Positions 9,494 to 18,146 of a DNA stretch of 64,000 nt are shown here, one piece after another (position 1 is the stretch's first letter; each line of letters begins with the position of its first letter). Origin of the DNA: JAAURS01 sp031362245 (GTDB taxonomy: Bacteria > Cyanobacteriota > Cyanobacteriia > Thermosynechococcales > Thermosynechococcaceae). The stretch covers positions 1-64,000 of the forward strand of contig JANLSD010000192.1 in assembly GCA_031362245.1 (NCBI GenBank). Direction: 5' to 3'. The notes beneath the pieces are model-generated. The model did not search any database. It was not told the DNA's origin and saw nothing but the letters and a program-made list of their open reading frames with translations. The position numbers and the translations under genes were made by a program.

Positions 9494-10867
9494 CTACCAA
9501 GGGTTTCCCACTAACGTAAAAGCAGACCAATAGTAGGGATGTCTGTAATCCACGTCATTAGAATCGACAGAATCTGGCGAGGCTGTAGGAGGCGTTAATG
9601 TCCCCCGCAGCATAGCAATCTGCGTTTGTCGAAGTGCTTCGACCTTCGTGGGGGCGGACGGGAGTTGGCGGTAAAATTCGGACATTAGCTTGAGGGTACC
9701 CGTATCGCTCACCGCCCAAAGACTGGCAAGGGCAGCTCTACTCCCCGACTGCACCGCAATCCCCGCAAAGCCTAACTCTGCCTTGACATCGCCTAAGGCG
9801 GTCTGGCAGGCACTAAGGACTAAAAGCTGCACCTTAGGAGATCGCAGGCCCAATTCCTTAAAGTGATTCAAACTGAGGCGATCGTCCCAAAACTGGAGGT
9901 AGGACTGGGAAACGTCTCCCGGTGAAAATTGGGCATGGGTGGCAAGGTGAATAATTTCAAAGGGGTAGATTTCCCGTCGGGCTTTAAGGTTGGCAAGGGT
10001 AAAGTCTTGGTTTAGCCAACGCTCTCCCTTTGACGGACTGCCCACAATATTGGATAGCTCCAGGGGAACGCCTGGCAGAAGGGCACTTTTATCCTTAAAT
10101 TCGGAAGCCCCCATCGCTAAAACTTGGACATCTTTATGTCTCGAAAAGCGTCTATCCATCAGGTTAAAGGCCGGAATCAGCGAGAGGCCGTATTTTTCGA
10201 CCAAAAACTGCTTTCCATCGTGGAGCGCCGCTAAAGGGAGACTGCGGAGTCCATTTCCGAGGCAAAAAATTAGCGCGTTGATGTGGCGGGCTTCTAGGTC
10301 TGGCGCTAGGGGCGCAATTATCCACTGATAAAGGGTCTGGGCAGCAGGCAAATACGTGGTACCTGATGCACCTGTATTGGTCACTTCGTTGCGGAGGGTC
10401 TTTGCCATTGCCATGAGGGCAGCGCGGTTGGCGTCTGTCACCCGTCGATGGATGGGTGGCCCTTCTGGAGTAATCAGAACCAGTTCCAAATGATTTGGGG
10501 TGGGCACCGCATAAATTAGGGCTGATTTTTGACCTGTTTTGCGGGAATTCTTGTCAAGAACTTGGGCAATTTCGTCTAGGTTGAGGGTACCTTTGCTCAA
10601 TTTACCCTGGTAATAATCTTCAAATTGGCGTTTCCAGCCCTGCTCAATGGCTTGGATGCCTCCTGCAATATTTCCTTGCTCTAGGGCACTCTCTAGCTCT
10701 ACTGAATCGATGCCTGCTGGCTTTGTCTTAACGGTTGCAGGTTCTAGGTTGGCTGAAGTAGAGGGTGACGGCTCTGCGACAACAATGGGGATAGTTTTGA
10801 GCGCAAAGATGGAACTTAATAGAATCCCTAAGGAAAATGCAAGGAGTGGATTGTTCAGACTTTTCAT
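9494..10867 (-). CDS. Exported CHAT-domain (caspase-like) protein
   Basis: A 457-residue protein with an N-terminal hydrophobic segment (about residues 8-30, ending near VVAEP) that looks like a signal peptide or membrane anchor. From about residue 165 to the end it is a CHAT domain, a clan CD peptidase-like fold. The catalytic His is in HLATHA and the Cys in LSACQTALG. The typical LGNGLRSLPLAALHDG and ALASLWAVSDTGT motifs are present. Family members are usually fused to TPRs, but none are obvious here. Both catalytic residues are intact, so proteolysis is possible. The substrate is unknown. The TVP38 gene ends 32 bp upstream on the same strand, so co-transcription is likely. Confidence 0.88.
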   Translation of the reverse strand: MKSLNNPLLAFSLGILLSSIFALKTIPIVVAEPSPSTSANLEPATVKTKPAGIDSVELESALEQGNIAGGIQAIEQGWKRQFEDYYQGKLSKGTLNLDEIAQVLDKNSRKTGQKSALIYAVPTPNHLELVLITPEGPPIHRRVTDANRAALMAMAKTLRNEVTNTGASGTTYLPAAQTLYQWIIAPLAPDLEARHINALIFCLGNGLRSLPLAALHDGKQFLVEKYGLSLIPAFNLMDRRFSRHKDVQVLAMGASEFKDKSALLPGVPLELSNIVGSPSKGERWLNQDFTLANLKARREIYPFEIIHLATHAQFSPGDVSQSYLQFWDDRLSLNHFKELGLRSPKVQLLVLSACQTALGDVKAELGFAGIAVQSGSRAALASLWAVSDTGTLKLMSEFYRQLPSAPTKVEALRQTQIAMLRGTLTPPTASPDSVDSNDVDYRHPYYWSAFTLVGNPW

Positions 10868-10899
10868 CGTTTTGCCGCCAGCGCAGTATGGAGATGATT

Positions 10900-11568
10900 C
10901 TAGGGCGATCGCTCCTCAGTATCTGCACCTTTGCGCTGAAGAATCCCTGTAATGAGTGCAACGCTAAAGGCAATCAGTAAAGCAACACCCAGTAAAACAT
11001 AGCTTTGTTTTTTCTCTAAAAGATTTGCGCCCACAATCACGATTGGGGTGTGGGCGATCGGAATGCTGATAAAGAGCGCACCCAAAAAACGAAGCCAAGA
11101 GGTCTTTGTAAGACCTACGCCATAGCTCACAAAATCAAAAAAGCCCGTCATCAAGAAGGCCGTCAACAGCGGAAAGTTCTGCTCAAGGTGTTGCTGGCTT
11201 AGGCGATCTACCCGATCCATAAAACGTTGTCCAATGAGCTTTTCCACCCAAGCTCGACCATAGCGGCGCGATAGATAAAAACTAAAGCTGCAAGACAGCA
11301 AATCTGCAAAGACGATGACCAGCAGGCCCTCAGATAATCCCAAGGTTAACCCTGCGGCAAAAGCAAACGCAGTGCCTGGAATGACTGGAATAACAACGCT
11401 AATAAAGCGCAGCCCAAAGAAAACCAGCGGCGTTAGAATACCCAAGGACTTAATCCGCACACGTAGTGTGTCCACATCCATTCCATAGGTACGAATCAGC
11501 CAGATACCAACGGCAACAAAGACCGCCAAGCTTGTTAACTGGGATATCTTGCGTGCGGTTTTGTCCAT
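10900..11568 (-). CDS. TVP38/TMEM64-family (DedA-superfamily) membrane protein
   Basis: A 222-residue integral membrane protein with about five hydrophobic segments. It carries the SNARE-associated/VTT domain: the Pro-rich re-entrant segment VVIPVIPGTAFAFAAG (about 60-76) and the FxxYxxGLT-type motif FVSYGVGLTKTSWLRFLGA (about 148-166). Relatives act in lipid scrambling, undecaprenyl-phosphate recycling or membrane homeostasis. The gene precedes the CHAT gene on the same strand with 32 bp between them. The function is inferred from the family only. Confidence 0.88.
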   Translation of the reverse strand: MDKTARKISQLTSLAVFVAVGIWLIRTYGMDVDTLRVRIKSLGILTPLVFFGLRFISVVIPVIPGTAFAFAAGLTLGLSEGLLVIVFADLLSCSFSFYLSRRYGRAWVEKLIGQRFMDRVDRLSQQHLEQNFPLLTAFLMTGFFDFVSYGVGLTKTSWLRFLGALFISIPIAHTPIVIVGANLLEKKQSYVLLGVALLIAFSVALITGILQRKGADTEERSP

Positions 11569-11614
11569 AAATTAATTTAGGCTCTGGCTTCTCGTCTACT
11601 CTAGCGTGCTCTCC

Positions 11615-12727
11615 CTAGGGAAACGTGATGACGCTGCGAATCGATTTCCCCTCATGCATAAGGTCAAAGGCTTCGTTAATGCGATCGAGGGGCATGGTGT
11701 GGGTAACTAACGAATCAATATCAATTTTGCCGTCCATATACCAATCCACAATTTTAGGCACATCCGTGCGACCTTTTGCGCCACCAAAAGCCGTCCCCTT
11801 CCACACCCGACCCGTCACCAACTGAAACGGACGGGTGCTAATTTCTTGACCTGCCCCAGCAACGCCCACAATCACACTTACGCCCCAGCCCTTATGACAG
11901 CACTCCAGCGCCTGACGCATCACATTCACATTTCCGATACACTCAAAGCTGTAGTCCGCACCTCCCTTGGTTAACTCCACTAAGTAGGGGACTAGATCTT
12001 CCTCAACCTCCGTTGGGTTGACAAAGTGGGTCATGCCAAACTTCTCCGCAAGCGTCTTTTTAGCGGGATTGAGATCGACTCCCACAATCATATTGGCTCC
12101 CACCATCCGTGCAGCCTGAATAATGTTGAGACCGATGCCACCCAAGCCAAACACTACTACGTTTGCACCTGGTTCGACCTTAGCGGTATTGATCACTGCA
12201 CCAATGCCCGTTGTCACGCCACAGCCAATCAGGCACACCTTATCAAAGGGGGCATCTTCACGGATTTTAGCGACGGCGATTTCTGGTAGGACAGTGTAAT
12301 TTGCAAAGGTGGAGGTGCCCATGTAGTGATGGAGCATTTTGCCCCCATAGGAAAATCGGCTGGTGCCATCGGGCATTAATCCTTTGCCCTGAGTGCCGCG
12401 AATCGCCTGACACAAATTGGTTTTGCCGCTGAGGCAGTAGTCACAACAACGGCATTCTGGGGTATACAGCGGGATGACATGATCCCCTGGCTTCAAGGAC
12501 TTCACCTCTGGCCCTACCTCAACCACGACCCCTGCGCCCTCATGACCCAGAATGGTCGGAAATAGCCCCTCAGGGTCTGCACCAGAGAGCGTATAGGCAT
12601 CGGTATGGCAGACCCCTGTGGCCTTAATTTCAATCAGCACTTCCCCTGCTTTAGGGCCTTCGAGCTGAACGGTCTTGATGACAAGAGGTTTGCCTGCTTC
12701 TAGGGCGATCGCCGCTCTCACATCCAT
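11615..12727 (-). CDS. frmA: S-(hydroxymethyl)glutathione dehydrogenase / class III alcohol dehydrogenase
   Basis: This enzyme oxidises the glutathione adduct of formaldehyde with NAD+ and also reduces S-nitrosoglutathione. The catalytic zinc ligands are seen in GVCHTDAY and GHEG. The structural zinc set is in PECRCCDYCLSGKTNLC, and the NAD fold in FGLGGIGLN followed by VGVDLNP. The 370-residue product (start MDVRAAIA at 12727, with AGGAG a few bases upstream) has the exact family length. A longer in-frame extension to 12778 adds 17 unconserved residues and overlaps the neighbour, so I rejected it. The gene for a conserved hypothetical protein ends 28 bp upstream on the same strand. Confidence 0.96.
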   Translation of the reverse strand: MDVRAAIALEAGKPLVIKTVQLEGPKAGEVLIEIKATGVCHTDAYTLSGADPEGLFPTILGHEGAGVVVEVGPEVKSLKPGDHVIPLYTPECRCCDYCLSGKTNLCQAIRGTQGKGLMPDGTSRFSYGGKMLHHYMGTSTFANYTVLPEIAVAKIREDAPFDKVCLIGCGVTTGIGAVINTAKVEPGANVVVFGLGGIGLNIIQAARMVGANMIVGVDLNPAKKTLAEKFGMTHFVNPTEVEEDLVPYLVELTKGGADYSFECIGNVNVMRQALECCHKGWGVSVIVGVAGAGQEISTRPFQLVTGRVWKGTAFGGAKGRTDVPKIVDWYMDGKIDIDSLVTHTMPLDRINEAFDLMHEGKSIRSVITFP

Positions 12728-12755
12728 ACATTTATCTCCTGGCAATAAGGGTTTG

Positions 12756-13334
12756 CTAAACAATACTGGGGCGATCAACAGTAGGCCACAGCCGCTGAAG
12801 CCGATTTCGCCATGCTTCTAGGGTTGCAGCACGTATTTCTGGACTGGTATCTAAGTCACCCAGAACCCCTTCTTGATAAAACCGATCTAGGTTTTTAACC
12901 GTCATGTCGAGGGTCATATTCTGTTGTTTGGCGGCTTGGATAATTAAAACCACCTGATCATCGGCAAATTTATCGAAGCAGTCATTCAGGCCACGCTCTT
13001 GGAGATTGGTGAGCTGGGCGATCGCCGCCAAGAAGTCTTCCGAGGTCAGCGACGAAAGAGAATGCTGAAAGATGGCCCACAGGGCATCTTGATGAACTCC
13101 GTAGCGGACTTCACCCGTATCGTCAAAATTACGCTCTAGCAATTCTTTCCAAAAAGGCTCGGCCTCTGCTGCTGAGGCGACTGGAATCATCATTCGCAGC
13201 CAGGACTGATCTTCAGATAACAGCACTAAGAGACGGTGTGTGGGCGTTTCGACCTGCCACAGCCCAGGTTCGATGGCTTGTATGCCCGATTCATAAAGAG
13301 AGGCAAGAATTGGGTCAATTTCGGCTATCACCAT
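12756..13334 (-). CDS. Conserved hypothetical protein (cyanobacterial, YbjN/T3SS-chaperone-like fold possible)
   Basis: 192 residues, soluble, with no signal peptide. Residues 1-110 alternate beta and alpha (GLWQVETPTHRLLVLLSEDQ; SWLRMMIPVAS). This resembles the chaperone-like fold of YbjN-type proteins. The C-terminal part is helical. It lies just upstream of frmA on the same strand (28-bp gap), so the two are probably co-transcribed, but that gives no function. I do not recognise a characterised homologue. Confidence 0.75.
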   Translation of the reverse strand: MVIAEIDPILASLYESGIQAIEPGLWQVETPTHRLLVLLSEDQSWLRMMIPVASAAEAEPFWKELLERNFDDTGEVRYGVHQDALWAIFQHSLSSLTSEDFLAAIAQLTNLQERGLNDCFDKFADDQVVLIIQAAKQQNMTLDMTVKNLDRFYQEGVLGDLDTSPEIRAATLEAWRNRLQRLWPTVDRPSIV

Positions 13335-13482
13335 GTTTACATTCCCACCCCGTATAAAAATCGTCTATTTGAGCACCTTTGCTGATTTTAGAGCGTTTTG
13401 CGGAGGTTTCATAGCGTGATGCTCACACCAAAAGAAAAACATGACAGAATCGCTAAAATAGTTATGGAGCATACAGGAAGAA

Positions 13483-13504
13483 GGGCACACACGTAGGTGT
13501 GCCC
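13483..13504. repeat. Palindromic repeat (GGGCACAC / GTGTGCCC)
   Basis: A perfect 8-bp inverted repeat with a six-base loop, followed by CCTACGA. It resembles the dispersed cyanobacterial palindromes that end in GTGCCCCTAC. It lies directly before the SirB1 gene. A GTG inside it could extend that gene in frame, but the repeat argues against that start. Confidence 0.55.
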
Positions 13505-13531
13505 CTACGATACGGTACGGTCACTAAAAAG

Positions 13532-14353
13532 ATGCAATTTTCTCAAACGCGGCTGTACTTTTGCCAACTGCTCCGCCAAGATGCGCCCTTTAGTCTTGCG
13601 GAGGCGGCGCTTTATATTGCGTTGGAAGAATATCCTGAGTTAGAGGTTCAGAGCTATCTTCAGCGGTTGGATACGATGGCGGCAGAGGTGTCCCAGCAAC
13701 TCCCGTCCGAGCCATATCCGCTTAAGATTCTTCAGGCCATTAACCACTATCTGTTTGAAACCCTTGGATTCCAAGGCAACGGACAGGACTACTACGACCC
13801 TCGCAATAGTTTTTTGAATGAGGTGCTTGATCGCCGCATGGGTATCCCCATCACCCTGTCTTTGGTCTACCTCGAAATTGCCCACCGTATTGGCTTCCCG
13901 ATGACGGGGGTTAATTTTCCTGGACATTTTTTGATTCGGCCTGAGCAGGAAGGGATGGAGCTATGGGTGGATCCCTTTAATCACGGGGAGATTTTGTTCC
14001 CTGAGGACTGTAAAGACCGTCTGGAGAGCATGTATCAGCGGCCTGTTGAACTGAGGGCTGAGTTTTTTGAGGCGATCGCCCCCCGACAATTCTTAGTCCG
14101 CATGCTGAACAACCTCAAGCACATTTACCTCAATCAAGGCGATTTATACCGATGTTTGGCGGCTTGTGAGCGAATTCTGTTGGTAGACCCTGACATAGTG
14201 ATGGAGAAGCGCGATCGCGGGGTATTGTACTATCAATTAGGGCGCTGGATTGAGGCACGCCAAGACTTAGAGGACTATTTAGCCCAAATTCCTCAGGCGC
14301 AGGATCGGCCTTTAATTCATCAATTATTGGATCGGATTACTCAAAATTTATAG
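13532..14353 (+). CDS. SirB1-family transglutaminase-like/TPR protein
   Basis: A 273-residue SirB1 family protein. The core is a transglutaminase-like domain (about 75-170) with DPRNSFLNEVLDRRMGIP, then LEIAHRIGFPMTGVNFPGHF carrying the family His. This is followed by a tetratricopeptide-like segment (about 190-260: LNNLKHIYLNQGDLYRCLAACERIL). The family's role is unclear. In some bacteria it sits near hemK/prmC. I chose ATG 13532 because the in-frame GTG at 13499 lies inside a dispersed palindrome. Neighbours show no functional link. Confidence 0.87.
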   Translation: MQFSQTRLYFCQLLRQDAPFSLAEAALYIALEEYPELEVQSYLQRLDTMAAEVSQQLPSEPYPLKILQAINHYLFETLGFQGNGQDYYDPRNSFLNEVLDRRMGIPITLSLVYLEIAHRIGFPMTGVNFPGHFLIRPEQEGMELWVDPFNHGEILFPEDCKDRLESMYQRPVELRAEFFEAIAPRQFLVRMLNNLKHIYLNQGDLYRCLAACERILLVDPDIVMEKRDRGVLYYQLGRWIEARQDLEDYLAQIPQAQDRPLIHQLLDRITQNL

Positions 14354-14440
14354 AAGCAGGTTAAAACAGAGTAGGGTATTTATACTCAGGCTCATTTTTT
14401 ATAAAACGACTGTTTCAGAACTCTTTTTAAGACTCCCGCA

Positions 14441-14776
14441 ATGGCAACGACTTACGATATCCCAGTTGACGAAATTTCGAGTGGCTTCCATGCCCTGTCA
14501 GATCCCATCCGCGTCAGGGTTTTAGAGTTGCTTCAGAAGCAGGAGCTATGTGTCGGGGGTCTTTGTGAGGCGCTGGACACCAACCAATCAAAGCTATCGT
14601 TTCACCTCAAGGTGCTTAAGGATGCCGAGCTAGTCACGGCACGCCATGAAGGCCGTTGGATTTTCTACAGCCTCAATATTATGCAGGTTGTGCGGCTGGA
14701 GAAATATCTCGCTAACTATCGACGTTTTAGCGAAATCTGTCCGCCTGCGGTGTATCAGACGGTTAATCATAATTAA
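14441..14776 (+). CDS. ArsR/SmtB-family transcriptional regulator
   Basis: A 111-residue winged-helix regulator. The HTH covers about residues 14-80, with LSDPIRVRVLELLQ, recognition helix TNQSKLSFHLKVLKDAEL and wing RHEGRWIFYSL. The alpha-3 segment reads ELCVGGLCEAL: two cysteines five apart instead of the adjacent CVC of classical ArsR arsenic sensors, so metal or metalloid sensing is possible but not certain. No ars operon adjoins it, and the downstream gene is convergent and unknown. Its targets cannot be named. Confidence 0.9.
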   Translation: MATTYDIPVDEISSGFHALSDPIRVRVLELLQKQELCVGGLCEALDTNQSKLSFHLKVLKDAELVTARHEGRWIFYSLNIMQVVRLEKYLANYRRFSEICPPAVYQTVNHN

Positions 14777-14881
14777 GAAAATTAATTTGGTTTTTAGAAC
14801 GAAACTCCTCTCAAATTTTCGCCAAAGAATGACAGAGTTGAGTCTGACTAGCCACCGTTGCAGCATCTCTGCTGTGACCGC

Positions 14882-15217
14882 TCACTTTACACCTTCTTCA
14901 TACTTATAAGTGCCATCCATGCTACTAAAGTCACCAGGATTCTCTCCTAATACATAAGGCAACTTAGCTTCTGACCAATCACTAACCCAATCTACAGAAG
15001 TTTTGAAGTTAGCAATCTCGCTGCATAGTAAAAAAATCTCTTCAGTAACTGCAATATTTTCAGACATCTCTTGATTCGTTATCTCACATTCTACCCTTTT
15101 CCTATTACGACGAATAATTACAACACCTTCTTGCCATGAAGGAGGTGTAGAATTAGCAACTTTTTGCGTCATAGTAGCAACTAATCTTAGATATTCTGAT
15201 ATATTGCTGTCGTTCAT
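14882..15217 (-). CDS. Hypothetical small acidic protein
   Basis: 111 residues, acidic, no signal peptide or membrane segment. It reads through without stops from a clear ATG, has a plausible amphipathic helix at 5-22, beta-like stretches EGVVIIRRNRKRVECEI (about 30-46), and a Trp-rich segment near 76-90. It is more AT-rich than its neighbours and lies next to a toxin-antitoxin pair, so it belongs to an accessory patch. It could be an immunity-type protein, but I recognise no family. The ribosome site is weak. Confidence 0.5.
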   Translation of the reverse strand: MNDSNISEYLRLVATMTQKVANSTPPSWQEGVVIIRRNRKRVECEITNQEMSENIAVTEEIFLLCSEIANFKTSVDWVSDWSEAKLPYVLGENPGDFSSMDGTYKYEEGVK

Positions 15218-15435
15218 ATTTTGTCTCGAACATGGTTTTACATCAGAAACTAAAGCTTAAGACTCTTTTTTAAACTCTAATTCTCATCTTCGTCAATTAT
15301 GACTGCTAACTAAGTAGGTTGGTGTAATTAAACTGACAATGACTTTAATGCACCGTAAGGGTTTCAGCTCAATCTATTTTATATTTAATTCGGCCTACCT
15401 ACTTACCTTGATATTGTGTTCTTCGATTTGTTATT

Positions 15436-15720
15436 TTAGAGGCGATCTTTCCAGTAGCTTGGATCGCGTCGACAACTCAAAATCGCCGCGATTACGATTC
15501 TATCTGGATAGACCCGATACAAAATAGCGTAGGAAAATTTGAGGGTTAAACAACGACGGATTCGATCTTCAGCGATCGGCCAGCGCTCTGGTGCCCCAAT
15601 AATGCGAAATATAGCGTTTTCAATGGTGTCAATGAAATCCTGTTCTTTACTGTATTGAGCAAAGAACTGTACAGCTTCTGCATATTCTTTCAAAGCTGCT
15701 GGATGAAATTCGTATTTCAT
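15436..15720 (-). CDS. ParE/RelE-family toxin
   Basis: A 94-residue toxin of the ParE/RelE superfamily. It starts with MKYEFHPAALKEYAEAV (conserved strand plus helix), has an RRCLTLKFSYAILYRVYPDRIVIAAILSC-like beta-hairpin core broken here by many hydrophobics, and ends RRDPSYWKDRL, the usual C-terminal signature (RRxPxYW). Family members inhibit gyrase (ParE) or cleave mRNA on the ribosome (RelE). The ATGA overlap with the upstream antitoxin gene shows translational coupling. Confidence 0.9.
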   Translation of the reverse strand: MKYEFHPAALKEYAEAVQFFAQYSKEQDFIDTIENAIFRIIGAPERWPIAEDRIRRCLTLKFSYAILYRVYPDRIVIAAILSCRRDPSYWKDRL

Positions 15721-15947
15721 TTCTGTAGGAGCTGTCGGACTTGTGCCAAGGCGATATCCCCTGGAATCATCTGGACTTCACCGCTCTCAATTTCAGCAAT
15801 GCGTTCTTGCGCTTGCCTCACTCCCGCCATTAAAATATCGGGATCGATTTGCACATCCATGCTTTCCTCAATTTTGTCAATGAGGATGACCTTATCCGCA
15901 TCGGGTAATGCCGTCGCCTCTGAAATGAGTTGGTCTAGGGTTAGCAT
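15717..15947 (-). CDS. Addiction-module antitoxin
   Basis: A 76-residue protein of the TIGR02574-type 'addiction module' antitoxin family. It shows the pattern hydrophobic-helix, LPDADKVILIDKIEESM (about 14-30), and a C-terminal helix that should wrap the toxin. Its stop overlaps the toxin start by four bases (ATGA), the classic antitoxin-first order. It likely neutralises the toxin and autoregulates the pair. Confidence 0.88.
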   Translation of the reverse strand: MLTLDQLISEATALPDADKVILIDKIEESMDVQIDPDILMAGVRQAQERIAEIESGEVQMIPGDIALAQVRQLLQK

Positions 15948-16006
15948 TGAATCGTTTTGGCCTACAGAATTAGGTTGATTTTAGCATTCTCACTCAATCG
16001 GTCGTT

Positions 16007-17149
16007 TTAGGGCAAAAGCTGACGCAGCGCATCCAAAAGCCGATCGACAGGCTCCTTGCGGCTATTAAAGCCCATCAGCCCAACCCGCCACACCTTTCCA
16101 GCCAGCTCACCCAAGCCACCGCCCACCTCAATATTAAATTCATTCAAAAGCCGACCGGACAACACCTTACCATCCACACCCTCAGGAATACAGACCGTGG
16201 TTAGCGTAGGCAACCGAAACTCCTTTTGGACATGAAGCTTAAGCCCCAAATCCTCAACTCCTGCCCATAAATACTCCACATTTTGCTGATGCCGCTGCCA
16301 GCTATTTTCAATCCCTTCCTCCGCCAGCAGCCGCAAAGCCTCTCGCAAGCCAAAATAGAGATTAACAGGAGCCGTATGGTGATAAACCCGTTCGCTACCC
16401 CAGTATTTACCCAGCAAATTCATATCCAGATACCAGTTCGGCACCTTATCCTTACGCTGCTGGAGCTTTTGTAAAGCGCGATCGCCCATCGTAAACGGCG
16501 AAGACCCAGGCGAGCAGCCCAACCCTTTCTGGCTACAGCTATAGGCAAGGTCTACCCCCCACTCATCTAAATAAATCGGCGCACCCCCCAAACTGGTGAC
16601 GGTATCCAAAAGCAACAGACAGTCAAATTCTCGGCATAGGTCGCCCACCCCAGTCATCGGCTGGCAGGCTCCCGTAGAGGTCTCTGCATGCACCAGGGCC
16701 AAAATTCGAGGACGATGGGTTTCCATTGCCGCCCGTAGTTCCGCCAAAGAGAACACCTGTCCCCAAGGCTTAGTAATGGTGTACACCTCAGCGCCATAAC
16801 GACCCGCCATATCCACCAAACGGTTGCCAAAATAACCCGCTACGCCAATGAGTACTTTGTCCCCTGGCTCCACGGAATTGGCGATGGTCGCCTCCATCGC
16901 TGCGGTACCTGTCCCGCTCACGGCAATGGTCAATGCGTTTCGGGTTTGCCAAACATAGCGCAGCATCGCCTGAATTTCATCCATGACCCCCAAAAAAGCA
17001 GGATCCAGATGCCCCAAGGGAGAGGTCTTCATCGCCTCAAGGACAGCAGGATTTGCATTAGAAGGGCCAGGGCCGAGCAACAAGCGCTCCGGCAAAGCTA
17101 AGGGCGCAGGGCTAGGGATCTGTAGGGGGATGATAGGCAGGGTTTGCAT
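16007..17149 (-). CDS. Class V aminotransferase, alanine/serine-glyoxylate type
   Basis: A 380-residue PLP enzyme of the serine:pyruvate/alanine:glyoxylate aminotransferase group. It is often labelled 'soluble hydrogenase 42 kDa subunit' in cyanobacteria for historical reasons. It starts with the family LLLGPGPSNANPAVLEAM. The PLP Lys is in YSCSQKGLGC, and the Asp that contacts the pyridine nitrogen is in LLDTVTSLGG. It fits photorespiratory glyoxylate metabolism. It stands alone, with the SDR gene ending 78 bp upstream on the same strand. Confidence 0.92.
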   Translation of the reverse strand: MQTLPIIPLQIPSPAPLALPERLLLGPGPSNANPAVLEAMKTSPLGHLDPAFLGVMDEIQAMLRYVWQTRNALTIAVSGTGTAAMEATIANSVEPGDKVLIGVAGYFGNRLVDMAGRYGAEVYTITKPWGQVFSLAELRAAMETHRPRILALVHAETSTGACQPMTGVGDLCREFDCLLLLDTVTSLGGAPIYLDEWGVDLAYSCSQKGLGCSPGSSPFTMGDRALQKLQQRKDKVPNWYLDMNLLGKYWGSERVYHHTAPVNLYFGLREALRLLAEEGIENSWQRHQQNVEYLWAGVEDLGLKLHVQKEFRLPTLTTVCIPEGVDGKVLSGRLLNEFNIEVGGGLGELAGKVWRVGLMGFNSRKEPVDRLLDALRQLLP

Positions 17150-17226
17150 TGTAGGGTACCGAAGGAACGCCGCTGGGATATACCTTTGAGTTTATCGGTT
17201 TGGGGGCTGCTGCGATCGCCCTTCCC

Positions 17227-18000
17227 CTACAACCCAGCCGTGGCCTGTGCAAACAGCGCCGCAAAGTCTGTCGTGATAGTAGCAGAGGGGTCTTCTTCTG
17301 GCTTAGAGATCAAGTCAAAGGCTCTATTTCTCGCACTAGGCTCCAGCAATGCCTGCACCACCACTTCCGCTACATCCGAGCGAGGGACTGAAGTCGGAAT
17401 GCCGTTGGGGGGATTGGCTAAAAAGTGGTCATCTTTACCCACCAAAAGTTCTCGCACGCCACCGGATTTGTCGAGCAGCCCTCCAGCTCTGATAATGGTG
17501 TAGTCAACACCGGAATCGATGAGGTACTGCTCTGCTTTACGCTTCCAGACCAAAATATTGCCGTTGCCGAGCTGATTGAGGGGATGGTTTGGATTGGTGC
17601 CACCCATAGAACCGACAAGGACGATGTGTTGTGTGTTAGCGGCGATCGCCGCATCAATTTGGGATTTTTGACCGATGTAGTCCACTTCTTCCGGTGTACC
17701 TCCTGGCTCAAACCCAAATTCTGGGCGCTCTCCTGGCAAAGGGGGCGCTTTGATTTGAGGGACTGCACTGGTTAAGATGACAAGCGACTGAATCCCCGTC
17801 AAGGCTGTTGTGAGGGTATCGGGGTGATTAATATCGCCAAAGCAAAAGCCTGAAACATCACCAAAGTGCTCTTTCGCTTTTACTTCAGATCGTGCAAAGC
17901 CAACAGCGTCAAATTGATCGGGATGCGATCGCAATTTTTGAAGCACTAAGGAGCCTGTACGACCCGTAGCGCCAGTAACAAGAACTCGTATTACAGCCAT
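17227..18000 (-). CDS. NAD(P)-binding atypical SDR protein
   Basis: 257 residues. The N-terminal Rossmann motif VLVTGATGRTGSLVL has the GxTGxxG pattern of atypical SDRs (NAD(P)H-binding, NmrA/Ycf39/Tic62-like). Also seen are the segment LVGSMGGTNPNHPLNQLG after strand 5 and the WKRKAEQYLIDSGVDYTIIRAGGLLD motif with the family Lys and Arg-Ala. Plant and cyanobacterial relatives bind NADP and may act in redox sensing or photosystem assembly. No substrate can be named. Confidence 0.88.
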   Translation of the reverse strand: MAVIRVLVTGATGRTGSLVLQKLRSHPDQFDAVGFARSEVKAKEHFGDVSGFCFGDINHPDTLTTALTGIQSLVILTSAVPQIKAPPLPGERPEFGFEPGGTPEEVDYIGQKSQIDAAIAANTQHIVLVGSMGGTNPNHPLNQLGNGNILVWKRKAEQYLIDSGVDYTIIRAGGLLDKSGGVRELLVGKDDHFLANPPNGIPTSVPRSDVAEVVVQALLEPSARNRAFDLISKPEEDPSATITTDFAALFAQATAGL

Positions 18001-18076
18001 AAAATTTTAATTTCTTTCTTTTCATCTTACGGCAGCACCAGCAGCATCACAGTATAGGTGAGTAGAACGCCTTAAG

Positions 18077-18126
18077 GTTGACAATGATATACACAGAGTT
18101 GACAATAATAAGTTTAAGGTTGACAT
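18077..18126. promoter_or_regulatory. Three GTTGACA boxes at 21-bp spacing, promoter/operator
   Basis: GTTGACA begins at 18077, 18098 and 18119, an exact 21-bp period (two helical turns). The first two copies continue AAT, and the first and third are preceded by AAG. Copy 1 holds TTGACA, and 17 bp later GACAAT, a 4/6 match to a -10 box, lies inside copy 2. Copy 3 sits just before the GGGGAGGA ribosome site. The set therefore looks like a promoter covered by an operator for the downstream HTH gene. Confidence 0.6.
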
Positions 18127-18146
18127 CTTGGGGAGGATAAGACCTA

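Noticed and set aside
13499..13531. Upstream extension of the SirB1 gene from a GTG
   Set aside because: The extra codons come from a dispersed palindrome and the sequence beside it, and the product then lacks the family N-terminus, so ATG 13532 is preferred.
14630..14909. Overlapping frames on both strands at the arsR-like 3' end
   Set aside because: They run through the well-supported ArsR coding region in other frames and have no family features.
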